NCBI GenBank assembly: GCA_946411215.1
Contig: CAMKDH010000003.1
Coordinates: forward strand, 1 to 36,500
Origin: an uncultured Treponema sp.
Lineage (GTDB): Bacteria; Spirochaetota; Spirochaetia; Treponematales; Treponemataceae
Direction: 5' to 3'
Length of the DNA stretch: 36,500 nt
This document shows, one piece after another, positions 1 through 7,444 of this stretch. Each line of letters begins with the position of its first letter. Position 1 is the stretch's first letter. The notes beneath the pieces are model-generated. The model was given only the letters and a program-made list of their open reading frames with translations. It had not been told where the DNA came from and ran no database searches. Both the position numbers and the translations under genes were made by a program.

Positions 1-198
1 ACAAGTATTTTTATGTACCCTGGGTACAAGTTTAAAGTTGTAGATAAAATGTTCACAAACTTTCATACACCAGAAAGTACTTTGATTATGCTTGTTTCTG
101 CTTTTGCGGGCCGCGACCATATCCTGAACGCTTACAAAACTGCTGTTGAAAATAAGTACAGATTTTTCTCTTACGGCGATTGCATGTTTATAAGATGA
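1..198 (+). CDS. queA: QueA, tRNA queuosine precursor ribosyltransferase-isomerase (3' end only)
   Basis: The open frame enters from the left edge and ends at TGA 196-198. The 65 visible residues match the conserved C-terminus of QueA: a [10 protein letters not shown] segment, then [19 protein letters not shown], then a YRFFSYGD-type ending. QueA transfers and isomerises the ribosyl group of S-adenosylmethionine onto preQ1 in the tRNA anticodon, making epoxyqueuosine in the cytoplasm. The ORF track starts at an internal ATG (position 13), but the frame is open to base 1 and the residues before that ATG (TSIF) fit the family, so this is a truncated view and not a small gene. It converges with the minus-strand operon ending at 220. 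Confidence 0.93.
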   Translation, partial: TSIFMYPGYKFKVVDKMFTNFHTPESTLIMLVSAFAGRDHILNAYKTAVENKYRFFSYGDCMFIR

Positions 199-219
199 TG
201 TCCTCTCGAATGGGGACCC

Positions 220-1014
220 TTATGTCAATTGCTCAAAACTATAACGTGTAAGATTTAGGAACTGCTGTCGTACAACATCGCTGATCATCTGGTCTGTTGA
301 GGCTTTGTTGAATTCCTGTTCAACCATATTTTGAATTTCATCAATATCTTTTTTCGAAAGCGGCAGACGATGACCAATCAAAAAGTTTTCAAGATTTTTA
401 CTGCGAAAAACAAATGGTCCCGCAAACGCAAGTTTAGCATCAACAAGAGAGTTCCTTTCTGTGTCTCCCAAAAATACAAACGAAGCAGAGTTTTGTGTTA
501 TTGCATGTTCCGGACCGATTCGTCTGAAAATACAAACTTCAGGGTAGAGAAGTGGAATGCGTATACTTGTAAGAACAAAACCTTCCGGGATTTTCTTAAA
601 GGTTTGAAGCGGTTCAATTCTGGTTTCTGTCTGACTTCTGAATTCAAGCTTTGTATCAAGAGCAAGTAGCGGTGCAAATAAAGTATGCTTGTGCCCTTCG
701 GTGCAGATGTTGCCGCCGATTGTTGCCATGTTTCGAATAATCGGATTTGCAATACTCAAAAGAGCTTCATATAAAACTACAGGAAGGTGAGTTTGTCCTA
801 TTGAAAGAATCTCTGCAAGTGTTGCACCAGGTCCAATTTCCAGATATCGTTCATGGCGTGTTATGTGAGAAAGATCTGGGATGCCGTATACCGAAATTGA
901 TTTTTCTGGAAGTTCATCGAGCTCTGTGCAGCCGCCAACAATAGTAAGCTCTTTATTGCTCTTAAGCTGGAAGAAAAGTTCTGATGTATTTTTTGCAAAT
1001 AAAATTGATTTCAT
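220..1014 (-). CDS. FAD-binding subunit of a molybdenum hydroxylase (XdhB/CoxM-like)
   Basis: A 264-residue protein of the FAD_binding_5/CO dehydrogenase flavoprotein type. The FAD-contact motifs are near-canonical: VGGCTELDEL near residue 26, in the place of the usual VAGGTDL, and IANPIIRNMATIGGNIC near residue 88. In xanthine dehydrogenase-type enzymes this subunit passes electrons from the 2Fe-2S clusters to NAD+ or another acceptor. The C-terminal half is less conserved but has the usual length. It is the last gene of the five-gene minus-strand operon; its start overlaps the stop of the 2Fe-2S subunit by 4 bp (1011-1014), implying translational coupling. The substrate cannot be assigned from sequence. 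Confidence 0.85.
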   Translation of the reverse strand: MKSILFAKNTSELFFQLKSNKELTIVGGCTELDELPEKSISVYGIPDLSHITRHERYLEIGPGATLAEILSIGQTHLPVVLYEALLSIANPIIRNMATIGGNICTEGHKHTLFAPLLALDTKLEFRSQTETRIEPLQTFKKIPEGFVLTSIRIPLLYPEVCIFRRIGPEHAITQNSASFVFLGDTERNSLVDAKLAFAGPFVFRSKNLENFLIGHRLPLSKKDIDEIQNMVEQEFNKASTDQMISDVVRQQFLNLTRYSFEQLT

Positions 1015-1511
1015 TTAAGTTTCTCCGCTTTTTTTACAGCCTTTTCAATTCCATGATCCCTAACTTCAAGAGCAAGAATGATTCCGTTTATAAGAGTGTT
1101 TAAATCTGTGCAGCATGGAGCAAGACTTCGTACCTGCTCATAGATTTCATCGCGTGTAGGAATCCTGTTAAGCTTGACTAACTGATATGCCGAAAAGATT
1201 TTTCCGGAATCACAAAGTCCGCAAAGCTTTATGCCCGCAAGTTCAAAGCCTTTCATTATAATTGAATATTCTTTTGTTCGTTCAAAATATTCCAGAGTTA
1301 CAAGATCTGCATTTTGAATTATTCCAAGCGGAATCTTGCAGGTAGCAACAGGACTATCATTAAGAAGAACTGTACACGAACCGCAGGTGCCCTGACCGCA
1401 ACCGCATTTTACACTTGAACATCCAATTCGTCTTAAAACAGACATGAGTGTTTCGTCTGCAGGTGCTTCGAGAATTGTTTTGTTGCCGTTCAAAATTACT
1501 GGTACGTTCAT
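1011..1511 (-). CDS. 2Fe-2S subunit of a molybdenum hydroxylase (XdhC/CoxS-like), second cluster atypical
   Basis: A 166-residue protein with the plant-ferredoxin-like N-terminal fold followed by the helical second-cluster domain. The first cluster is canonical: Cys38, 43, 46 and 58 give C-x4-C-x2-C-x11-C (CGQGTCGSC). The second cluster normally uses C-x2-C-x31-C-x-C. Here Cys97 and Cys100 are present, but the third position (132) is Pro and the last two cysteines are adjacent (Cys133-Cys134, APCCTDL), so one ligand has moved by one residue. It sits between the Moco and FAD subunit genes with 4-bp overlaps on both sides. The electron-transfer role follows from the family; how well the second cluster assembles is uncertain. 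Confidence 0.88.
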   Translation of the reverse strand: MNVPVILNGNKTILEAPADETLMSVLRRIGCSSVKCGCGQGTCGSCTVLLNDSPVATCKIPLGIIQNADLVTLEYFERTKEYSIIMKGFELAGIKLCGLCDSGKIFSAYQLVKLNRIPTRDEIYEQVRSLAPCCTDLNTLINGIILALEVRDHGIEKAVKKAEKLK

Positions 1512-3739
1512 TCTTTATCTCCTGCTATTCTTGTTTCTCGTTTTTTAATCAATTCAAAAATCTGTTTTTCGGTACAAGGCAATCTTGTAAGTTGTGTTGC
1601 AAGTGCCAGAGAAAGTGCAGAGGAGAATGCTGCTGGAAGAGTGTTTCGAACAAGATCTCCAATCTGTCCCGGTTTATTTTTTGATTCAATAAAACTGATT
1701 GAAATATTGTCGCACGGAATTGATTTGTCTTTTACAAGCATTTCAAGCTGTTGCTGGATTTCAAGTCTGATTGCTTTGAGCGCTGCAGATTTATCAAAAA
1801 GTTCACCACAGTCAATTACAAGCCAGATTCCCTTTATTCGTTCATTGTATGTATATGTATCAAGTTCAACTTCAACAACTGCGGTAGCAAAAGATGCTGG
1901 GCCAAAAGGAGTTCCTTTGAAATTTTCACTATCCCAGTTTTTCTTAAGCGAAGCAGGTTGAGATTTCTTTACAGTTATAGGAAGCGCATTGTGAAAGCGT
2001 TTTTTCTCAATATCAAGGCAAGCCTTTTTTATAAGTTCGTTTACTGTACTTATAGAATTAATTGCATCTTCCGGTGTATCAGGCAAATCTTCAAGCTCAT
2101 ATTCCGAATCAATTACAATATTATCTTTTTTGATTTTTAGAATTTCAGCTGCTGTTTTTTTCCAGATTTCCTGAATACCTTTTGAAGGATTCAATGCGTG
2201 AATTACAACATGTTCATCTGGCTGTAAAGAAACTTCAACTTTACAATCAGAAGCAAAGCTTGTCGTTCCATAAAAATCAGAAACATTAAATGAAGTTGCT
2301 ATTCCAACACCACGCAAAGGAAGCGCAAAAAATGGATTGCTGTTTTCCTGGACACGGTCTACGGCATCCATGTTATATGAAGAATATTTTCTATTAAAAT
2401 CACTTATTTCAACTGCCTTTTCAAAACAATCCTGTGCATTCTGGTTATCAAATTTAAAAGGATATTCCTTGTCGCTTGTTTCCATATTTATACGGCGAAG
2501 TACTTCCGGCAGTATGTTAGTTTGTTCAGCAATTTTTTGCATCTGATTTTCTATAGCAAAAAAGACTTGAGAATCAATTCCACGCAGACAGATAGAAGTC
2601 GGCGGATTTTTTGAAGTATGTACCTTTGCAATTATATGAACATTCTGCGGCTTGTAATAATTGCATGCAAGAATAGCCATTCTGTCTGCAATTTCCTGTG
2701 CAAACGGATTAAAGCAGCCCACATCAATATCAATAACTGCAGAAATTGCGGTTAGAATTCCTTCCTTAGAAACAGCAGTTTTATAAGTTAACTGAGTATC
2801 AACACCTGGCGCCATGTAAGAGTCCTGTTCCTCCTGAGTAAGAACAAGCTTTACCGGTTTTGAAGTTAAGAAAGATGCAAGCGCAACCTGAGTTGAAACT
2901 ACAGAGGTTCGCCACAATCCTTTTGAAAATACGCCGGAGGTTTTTGTTTTATGAACAATTATTTTGTCTTTTGGAATATTAAGCGTGTTTGAAACTGTTT
3001 CCATAAGATGAGTTGTCCATCTTGTTGGTGCAGATATGTGAAGATAGTCGCCATCCTTCCAGCAGAATGAACCACAGGTTTCTTTCCAAAGCGGCGGAAG
3101 AAAACTAAGCTTCCAGTTTTCCTGACTTATATAATCTTTGGTATTTTCAAAAAGTTTTTTCTCTGCCTGAGGAACGCTCTTTTTAAGGAACAGCCCGGTT
3201 TTAATTTCGCGGAATGCAATCTGCTCTTCAACATTCTGTTCAATTCGTCTGTTATCCAAAACTGTATCAAGCGACGGAAGCTCATTAATTTCCGAAACAA
3301 ACGAAGAAAGATCATTTGATTTTTTTGAAACATTCACTACCGGACGTCTGTGATATTTCATTGCTTTTTTGAGCGCAGACTCTAGGGAATCAATATCAAA
3401 ATTTACAGAAACATTTTCGAGCAGTTCAAGAACTTTATTTTCATCAGGACCACAAAGAATACCAACTGGTTCTCCGCTGTAGGAAACATCATCGTATCCT
3501 AAGATTTTCCATTCCTGATTATTTACTTTGACTTTTTTGCTGCCTGGAATATCATGTGCCGTAAAAAGAAAATATCCTTCCGGAAGCTCTGGAATTGTTA
3601 CGCCTTTGATTTTACCAGTTGCAGCGGGACTGCGGACAAGAACAGCATATAGCGTACCTTCGCGACTTGAATCGCTGTAAAAGCCCGTGGCTTCCATGGA
3701 ACGTTTAATCTGTTTTTCTGTCTGCACTTTTCTAGGCAT
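1508..3739 (-). CDS. Molybdopterin-binding catalytic subunit of a xanthine dehydrogenase-like hydroxylase, divergent
   Basis: 743 residues, the usual size of the large subunit. Residues about 10-125 resemble the aldehyde oxidase/xanthine dehydrogenase a/b hammerhead domain (AVLVRSPAATGKIKG, FTAHDIPG, YSGEPVGIL), followed by the two Moco-binding regions. Key motifs are altered. The GGGFGGK motif appears as TSGVFSKGLWR. The Arg-rich substrate/Moco motif reads CLRGIDSQVFFAIE. The C-terminal GVGE catalytic glutamate region reads GQIGDLVRNTLP, with Asp near residue 695 in place of Glu. It overlaps the upstream aminotransferase gene by 8 bp and the downstream 2Fe-2S gene by 4 bp. Either the substrate is unusual or the enzyme is weakened; a purine or aldehyde substrate cannot be claimed. 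Confidence 0.82.
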   Translation of the reverse strand: MPRKVQTEKQIKRSMEATGFYSDSSREGTLYAVLVRSPAATGKIKGVTIPELPEGYFLFTAHDIPGSKKVKVNNQEWKILGYDDVSYSGEPVGILCGPDENKVLELLENVSVNFDIDSLESALKKAMKYHRRPVVNVSKKSNDLSSFVSEINELPSLDTVLDNRRIEQNVEEQIAFREIKTGLFLKKSVPQAEKKLFENTKDYISQENWKLSFLPPLWKETCGSFCWKDGDYLHISAPTRWTTHLMETVSNTLNIPKDKIIVHKTKTSGVFSKGLWRTSVVSTQVALASFLTSKPVKLVLTQEEQDSYMAPGVDTQLTYKTAVSKEGILTAISAVIDIDVGCFNPFAQEIADRMAILACNYYKPQNVHIIAKVHTSKNPPTSICLRGIDSQVFFAIENQMQKIAEQTNILPEVLRRINMETSDKEYPFKFDNQNAQDCFEKAVEISDFNRKYSSYNMDAVDRVQENSNPFFALPLRGVGIATSFNVSDFYGTTSFASDCKVEVSLQPDEHVVIHALNPSKGIQEIWKKTAAEILKIKKDNIVIDSEYELEDLPDTPEDAINSISTVNELIKKACLDIEKKRFHNALPITVKKSQPASLKKNWDSENFKGTPFGPASFATAVVEVELDTYTYNERIKGIWLVIDCGELFDKSAALKAIRLEIQQQLEMLVKDKSIPCDNISISFIESKNKPGQIGDLVRNTLPAAFSSALSLALATQLTRLPCTEKQIFELIKKRETRIAGDKE

Positions 3740-4961
3740 GATTTTCTAATCCTATAGTTTTTACTGTTTCAATTACAAGCTCTGCCTGTTCTTTTGTCAT
3801 GTCGGGATAGAGTGGAATTGAAATTGTTCTGTTATACTGATTTTCTGCATTCGGATAATTGTAAGCAGTAAAATCAGGGTAAAGCTCGCGCCAGTAAGTA
3901 AAATGGAAAATCGGAATAAAGTGAACCGAAATTCCAAGACCTGCTTCCTGCATTTTTTTAGCAAACTGTTCTCGTGTGATTTTTAATTTTTCAGGAACAA
4001 TCCTCATAAGGTAAAGATGCCAGCTGTTGCCCGGACCATCCGGTGGAAGCTCAATAAAATCAAGCGAACTGAATGCTTTGTTGTACATGTCTACAATTGC
4101 TTTGCGCTGTTCGTAAAAAAGCCAGGCCCTGTCTAACTGGCAAACGCCTATTGCTGCAAGAACATCTGGAAGATTGAACTTGTAGCCCGGAGCAATTATA
4201 TCATATTCCCACGATGCTCGCGGAGAAGTGTAGCGGTCCCATGTTGTGCGGTCCATTCCGTGCATTCTCATAACAGTCATGCGTCGTGCAAGCTCAGGGT
4301 CGCGGGTGCATACCATTCCGCCTTCTGCAGTTGTAATTGTCTTTGTTACATAGAAAGAAAAAACTCCTGCATCTCCAATTGTTCCGGCATACCCCATGTC
4401 TGTAGGAGACGGAAACGAGTGAGCGGCATCTTCAATAACTTTGATAGTGTTACTGGCGGTAGAATACTTTTTTGCAAGCTCCATAATTTTTTTCATATTG
4501 CAGACATTTCCCGCAATGTGAACCGGAACAATTGCTTTTACAATTTTTCCTTCTGCTGCCGCTTTTTTTAATATTTCTTCTATATTATTTGGGTCAATGC
4601 TGTAGGTGTCTTTTTCAATATCTGCAAAAAGAACGTGTGCACCAAGGTGTCTTGCACAGGTTGCAGTTGAAACAAAAGTGTATGGAGTTGTAATTACATA
4701 AGTTCCTTCGCAAACTCCACAGGCTTCCATTGCAAGAATCATTCCCGATGTATTTGAATTAACTGCAAGACTGATTACAGGAGCGCGTCCAGTTCCTTCA
4801 TCGCCTTTGCCTGCAATTTCAGAAAACTTTTTTTCAAACTCAAGCGCGTACTTTCCTGTTGTAAGCCATCCTGAACGAAGAACATCTAAAACGGCGTCTT
4901 CTTCGGCTTTTGTAATTGCTGCTTTATGAAATGGAACTTTTATCTGATTCACGGTACTCAT
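3732..4961 (-). CDS. DegT/DnrJ/EryC1-family PLP-dependent sugar aminotransferase
   Basis: 409 residues, a full-length fold-type I aminotransferase of the PglE/PseC/ArnB group. Visible landmarks are an N-terminal SGWLTTG substrate-binding segment (residues 30-36), the EDAAHS motif (177-182) and SFYVTKTITTAEGG, with the PLP-binding lysine expected at K207. Such enzymes convert UDP- or dTDP-4-keto-6-deoxy sugars to 4-amino sugars, using glutamate as donor. The upstream gene, overlapping by 4 bp (ATGA), is a nucleotide-sugar dehydratase that could supply the keto-sugar, so the pair probably makes an amino-deoxy sugar for glycoprotein or surface polysaccharide. The exact sugar is unknown. It then runs directly into the molybdenum-hydroxylase genes, an unusual partnership. 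Confidence 0.9.
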   Translation of the reverse strand: MSTVNQIKVPFHKAAITKAEEDAVLDVLRSGWLTTGKYALEFEKKFSEIAGKGDEGTGRAPVISLAVNSNTSGMILAMEACGVCEGTYVITTPYTFVSTATCARHLGAHVLFADIEKDTYSIDPNNIEEILKKAAAEGKIVKAIVPVHIAGNVCNMKKIMELAKKYSTASNTIKVIEDAAHSFPSPTDMGYAGTIGDAGVFSFYVTKTITTAEGGMVCTRDPELARRMTVMRMHGMDRTTWDRYTSPRASWEYDIIAPGYKFNLPDVLAAIGVCQLDRAWLFYEQRKAIVDMYNKAFSSLDFIELPPDGPGNSWHLYLMRIVPEKLKITREQFAKKMQEAGLGISVHFIPIFHFTYWRELYPDFTAYNYPNAENQYNRTISIPLYPDMTKEQAELVIETVKTIGLENHA

Positions 4962-6460
4962 AATATGTCCGTCCTTTTTTGTCCGTCAGTTTTTATTTCT
5001 TCGTAAAAATCCTTGAGGCTCTGACAGTCGTCACACAAAAGCTGTACGAGTTTTTCTTTGTTGCGGAAATCTGATTCCTGACCGTTTGTATAAAAACAGA
5101 TAGGGTAGAGCTTTTCTAAAAGTGTATCAAGTCTGCCTTCTGCATAATCCTTGTTTTCGAGCTGAAGGATTTTTGGATATTCAGTTGGAGTAGGCTTTTC
5201 TTCTTTTAGCCACAGCGGTTCAATAAGTCGTTCACCCTTGCGCGCGCCCACAGTAATAATATCAATGTCTTTGTATGGTTCAAGGCCCGAAAACCTGATG
5301 ATTTGTTTTGCAAGATCGATGATTTTGATTGGCTCGCCCATATCAAGCAGGTATGACTGTCCGTTTTTGCCAACGCCACCTGTCTGAAGAACAAGCGAAC
5401 AGGCTTCAGGAATTGTCATAAAAAATCGTTCCATTTTTTCATCTGTAACAGTGATTGGTCCGCCAGTTTTAATCTGACTCTGGAAAAGCGGAAGAATTGA
5501 ACCGCGGGAACCAAGCACGTTTCCAAAGCGCACAAACATTACTGCCTGATCTTTATCAGCCTTTTTTGCATATTCAAGCACGAGCTTTTCGCAAAGCATT
5601 TTAGAAACGCCGTAAACGCTTACAGGAGCAACTGCTTTATCTGTAGAAATTAAAACAAATCGGTCAACATGATGTTTGATTGCTGCATCCAAAAGATTTT
5701 TGGTGCCGAATACGTTGTTTTCAATTGCCGCAACCTGATTTTCTTCCATCATTGGCACATGCTTGTAGGCTGCACAATGGAAAATTACATTACATTTTGT
5801 CTGTTTTATAATGTAATCAATGTATTCTCTGTCGCGCATGTCTCCAATAATCGGGACAACTGTTGCTTTTTCGCCAACGCCTTCTGTCTGAAGCACTTTA
5901 AGCTCGCGGAAAATCTGGCAAATTGAGTTTTCGCCATGACCAAGAAGGTAAAGTCGCTCAGCACCACCACTCAAAAGCTGACGTGCAAGTTCAGAACCAA
6001 TAGAACCACCGGCTCCTGTAATAAGAACACGCTTTCCGCGAAGGTAATTCAAGCTTTCTTTTAAGGAAATTGCAATTGGTGTGCGTCCAAGAATATCAAG
6101 CGGATCAATTTCACGAGTTTGAACAAGGTGTGCAGTTCCTTCTATTACCTGGCTTATACCAGGAAGGATTTTTATGTGGTTAAAACCGTTTTTTACAAGG
6201 GTTTCATATATTTCACGGATACGCTCAGTAGGAGCAGAAGGAATTGCAATGATTGCTTCGTCTAAATCAGAGTTAGAAAGGATAGAAGTTACGCTGTCAA
6301 TCGGGCCAAGAACAGGAATATCATCAATTGTAGTACCGATGATTTTCTTATCATCATCAAGAAAGGCGTTTACTTTTCCGAATATTTTTTTTCGCCGGAT
6401 ATCACTGGCAATAGTTTGTCCCGCAAAACCGGCCCCAATAATATAGATACGTTTATCCAT
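4958..6460 (-). CDS. Soluble CapD/FlaA1-like nucleoside-diphosphate-sugar dehydratase/epimerase
   Basis: 500 residues with two Rossmann regions. Residues 3-120 form a first nucleotide-binding domain (IYIIGAGFAG) as in the WbpM/PglF family, but without the transmembrane helices that normally precede it. The catalytic SDR domain starts near 142 (GKRVLITGAGGSIGSELA). Catalytic residues are ISTDKAVAP (271-279) and Y283-x3-K287. WbpM and PglF usually have Met at the tyrosine position, so this active site looks more like the short PseB/FlaA1 type. The expected reaction is 4,6-dehydration (or dehydration/epimerisation) of a UDP-sugar. It is the first gene of the five-gene operon, read from a promoter inside the palindrome region. 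A weak AAAGGG lies about 7-12 nt before the ATG. Confidence 0.88.
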   Translation of the reverse strand: MDKRIYIIGAGFAGQTIASDIRRKKIFGKVNAFLDDDKKIIGTTIDDIPVLGPIDSVTSILSNSDLDEAIIAIPSAPTERIREIYETLVKNGFNHIKILPGISQVIEGTAHLVQTREIDPLDILGRTPIAISLKESLNYLRGKRVLITGAGGSIGSELARQLLSGGAERLYLLGHGENSICQIFRELKVLQTEGVGEKATVVPIIGDMRDREYIDYIIKQTKCNVIFHCAAYKHVPMMEENQVAAIENNVFGTKNLLDAAIKHHVDRFVLISTDKAVAPVSVYGVSKMLCEKLVLEYAKKADKDQAVMFVRFGNVLGSRGSILPLFQSQIKTGGPITVTDEKMERFFMTIPEACSLVLQTGGVGKNGQSYLLDMGEPIKIIDLAKQIIRFSGLEPYKDIDIITVGARKGERLIEPLWLKEEKPTPTEYPKILQLENKDYAEGRLDTLLEKLYPICFYTNGQESDFRNKEKLVQLLCDDCQSLKDFYEEIKTDGQKRTDIL

Positions 6461-6478
6461 GTCCCAACCCTTTGTTAA

Positions 6479-6507
6479 ATATTATCACAATAAAGGCTTT
6501 TTCGCAA
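6479..6507 (-). promoter_or_regulatory. Predicted sigma70-type promoter of the capD-degT-hydroxylase operon
   Basis: Read on the minus strand: TTGCGA, a 17-bp spacer, then TAATAT. The -10 box ends 18 nt before the ATG at 6460, so the leader would be only about 12 nt. The -35 box lies in the outward-facing ATATTTGCGAAAAAG arm that flanks the palindromic elements. Confidence 0.5.
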
Positions 6508-6528
6508 ATATAATATGCCTTTATCATA

Positions 6529-6660
6529 GAAAACAGCTGGCTTCCGCGTAATCGTGTCAGCAAACTACTGCTAGCGCTGTATGGTAAACCATATATCTCG
6601 CTTCGCTCGGCAGCGCTAGATGTAGTTTCCTGCCCCGATTCCGCTCCACCATCTGTTTTC
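6529..6660 (+). repeat. 132-bp palindromic element, copy 1
   Basis: Begins GAAAACAG and ends CTGTTTTC. The arms form a long imperfect hairpin: AATCG and AAACTAC/GTAGTTT and CTAGCGCTG/CAGCGCTAG pair around a loop containing ATGGTAAACCAT. It differs from copy 2 at only about six or seven positions. Confidence 0.85.
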
Positions 6661-6708
6661 AAGTGTTTTTTATAAATATTTTCCGCAAATATAATATGCC
6701 TTCATATG

Positions 6709-6840
6709 GAAAACAGCCGGCTCCCGCGTAATCGTGTCAGCAAACTACTGCTAGCGCTGTATGGTAAACCATTTTTCTCGCTTCGCTCGGCAGCGCTAGA
6801 TGTAGTTTTCTGCCCCGATTCCGCTCCGCCATCTGTTTTC
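6709..6840 (+). repeat. 132-bp palindromic element, copy 2
   Basis: Same length, ends and orientation as copy 1, starting 180 bp downstream of it. The 26-bp sequence before the palindrome (CGCAAATATAATATGCCTT plus an ATAT-rich stretch) is duplicated too, so the tandem unit is about 180 bp. Confidence 0.85.
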
Positions 6841-6955
6841 AATCTATTTTAATATAATATTTGCGAAAAAGATTTATTTAAAAAAAACTAAACTCACCCA
6901 TGATAAACACCGAAAAACAAGTATAAAACCTATAGTGTGTTTATGGGGTGTAATT

Positions 6956-7432
6956 ATGGGGAAAACTAAACATATAATTCTTCTGGCTGTGATTTTTTTC
7001 TGCGCTAACTGTTGTTTCGCAAAACAAATTCAGTTACAGATCGTACAGCACGATGACAGAACAGACGCTGTTTCTGAAGACTCTCTTGTTATTGAAGATG
7101 AGCTTTTGAATGGCTTTTTTGAAACAGGATATATTATTACAAACTCACCTGCAGCAGTTTCATGCTCTGCGAGTGATGATTTGATACTTTTTAATAAGGC
7201 CATGGGTGATGCTTATGAGGGGTCTTCTGATTTCTTTGTACAAATCAAGCTTTATTATACCAATTCACTTCATACAATTGACTGGTCGGTTGCTTCGGTG
7301 TCGACTGGTAAGACTATAAAAGAGAGTAAATTTGAAAGTTCCGTCAAAGCGTTTGATGAAAAAGGCTTGCGGAGTGTTTCTTCGAGACTGATATCAGAGA
7401 TTTCAAAAATATTGAAATCTACTAAAGCATAA
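6956..7432 (+). CDS. Small exported protein, function unknown
   Basis: The ORF track starts at GTG 6935, but ATG 6956 is preferred: a G-rich GGGGTG lies seven bases upstream, and the protein then begins MGKTKHIILLAVIFFC, a standard signal peptide with likely cleavage after CFA. The mature part is about 130 residues with no recognised domain. It resembles in outline small periplasmic proteins that bind or monitor other envelope proteins: alternating hydrophobic strands and a conserved-looking TIDWSVASVSTGKTIKESK segment that recalls the core of CsgG/LpoB-like sequences. That similarity is weak. It is followed after 12 nt by the acidic envelope protein and is likely co-transcribed with it. Confidence 0.7.
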   Translation: MGKTKHIILLAVIFFCANCCFAKQIQLQIVQHDDRTDAVSEDSLVIEDELLNGFFETGYIITNSPAAVSCSASDDLILFNKAMGDAYEGSSDFFVQIKLYYTNSLHTIDWSVASVSTGKTIKESKFESSVKAFDEKGLRSVSSRLISEISKILKSTKA

Positions 7433-7444
7433 GGATGGGCGGGT

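Larger units (their letters stand above)
6497..6871. repeat. Inverted-repeat-bounded block carrying two tandem palindromic elements
   Basis: The left edge reads CTTTTTCGCAAATATAATAT and the right edge is its near-perfect reverse complement (ATATAATATTTGCGAAAAAG). Between them are two head-to-tail units offset by about 180 bp, each beginning with CGCAAATATAATATGCCTT followed by a 132-bp palindrome. The outer arms each present TTGCGA pointing outwards, and the left one can serve as the -35 box of the capD operon. The arrangement suggests duplication of a small insertion, or mobile promoter DNA, in the divergent region. No gene is supported here; the 69-aa ORF in the track is a shadow. Confidence 0.7.

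Noticed and set aside
6453-6662. 69-aa minus-strand ORF, and the 68-aa ORF at 15437-15643
   Set aside because: Both translate parts of the 132-bp palindromic elements; no ribosome-binding site and reading frames differ between copies.
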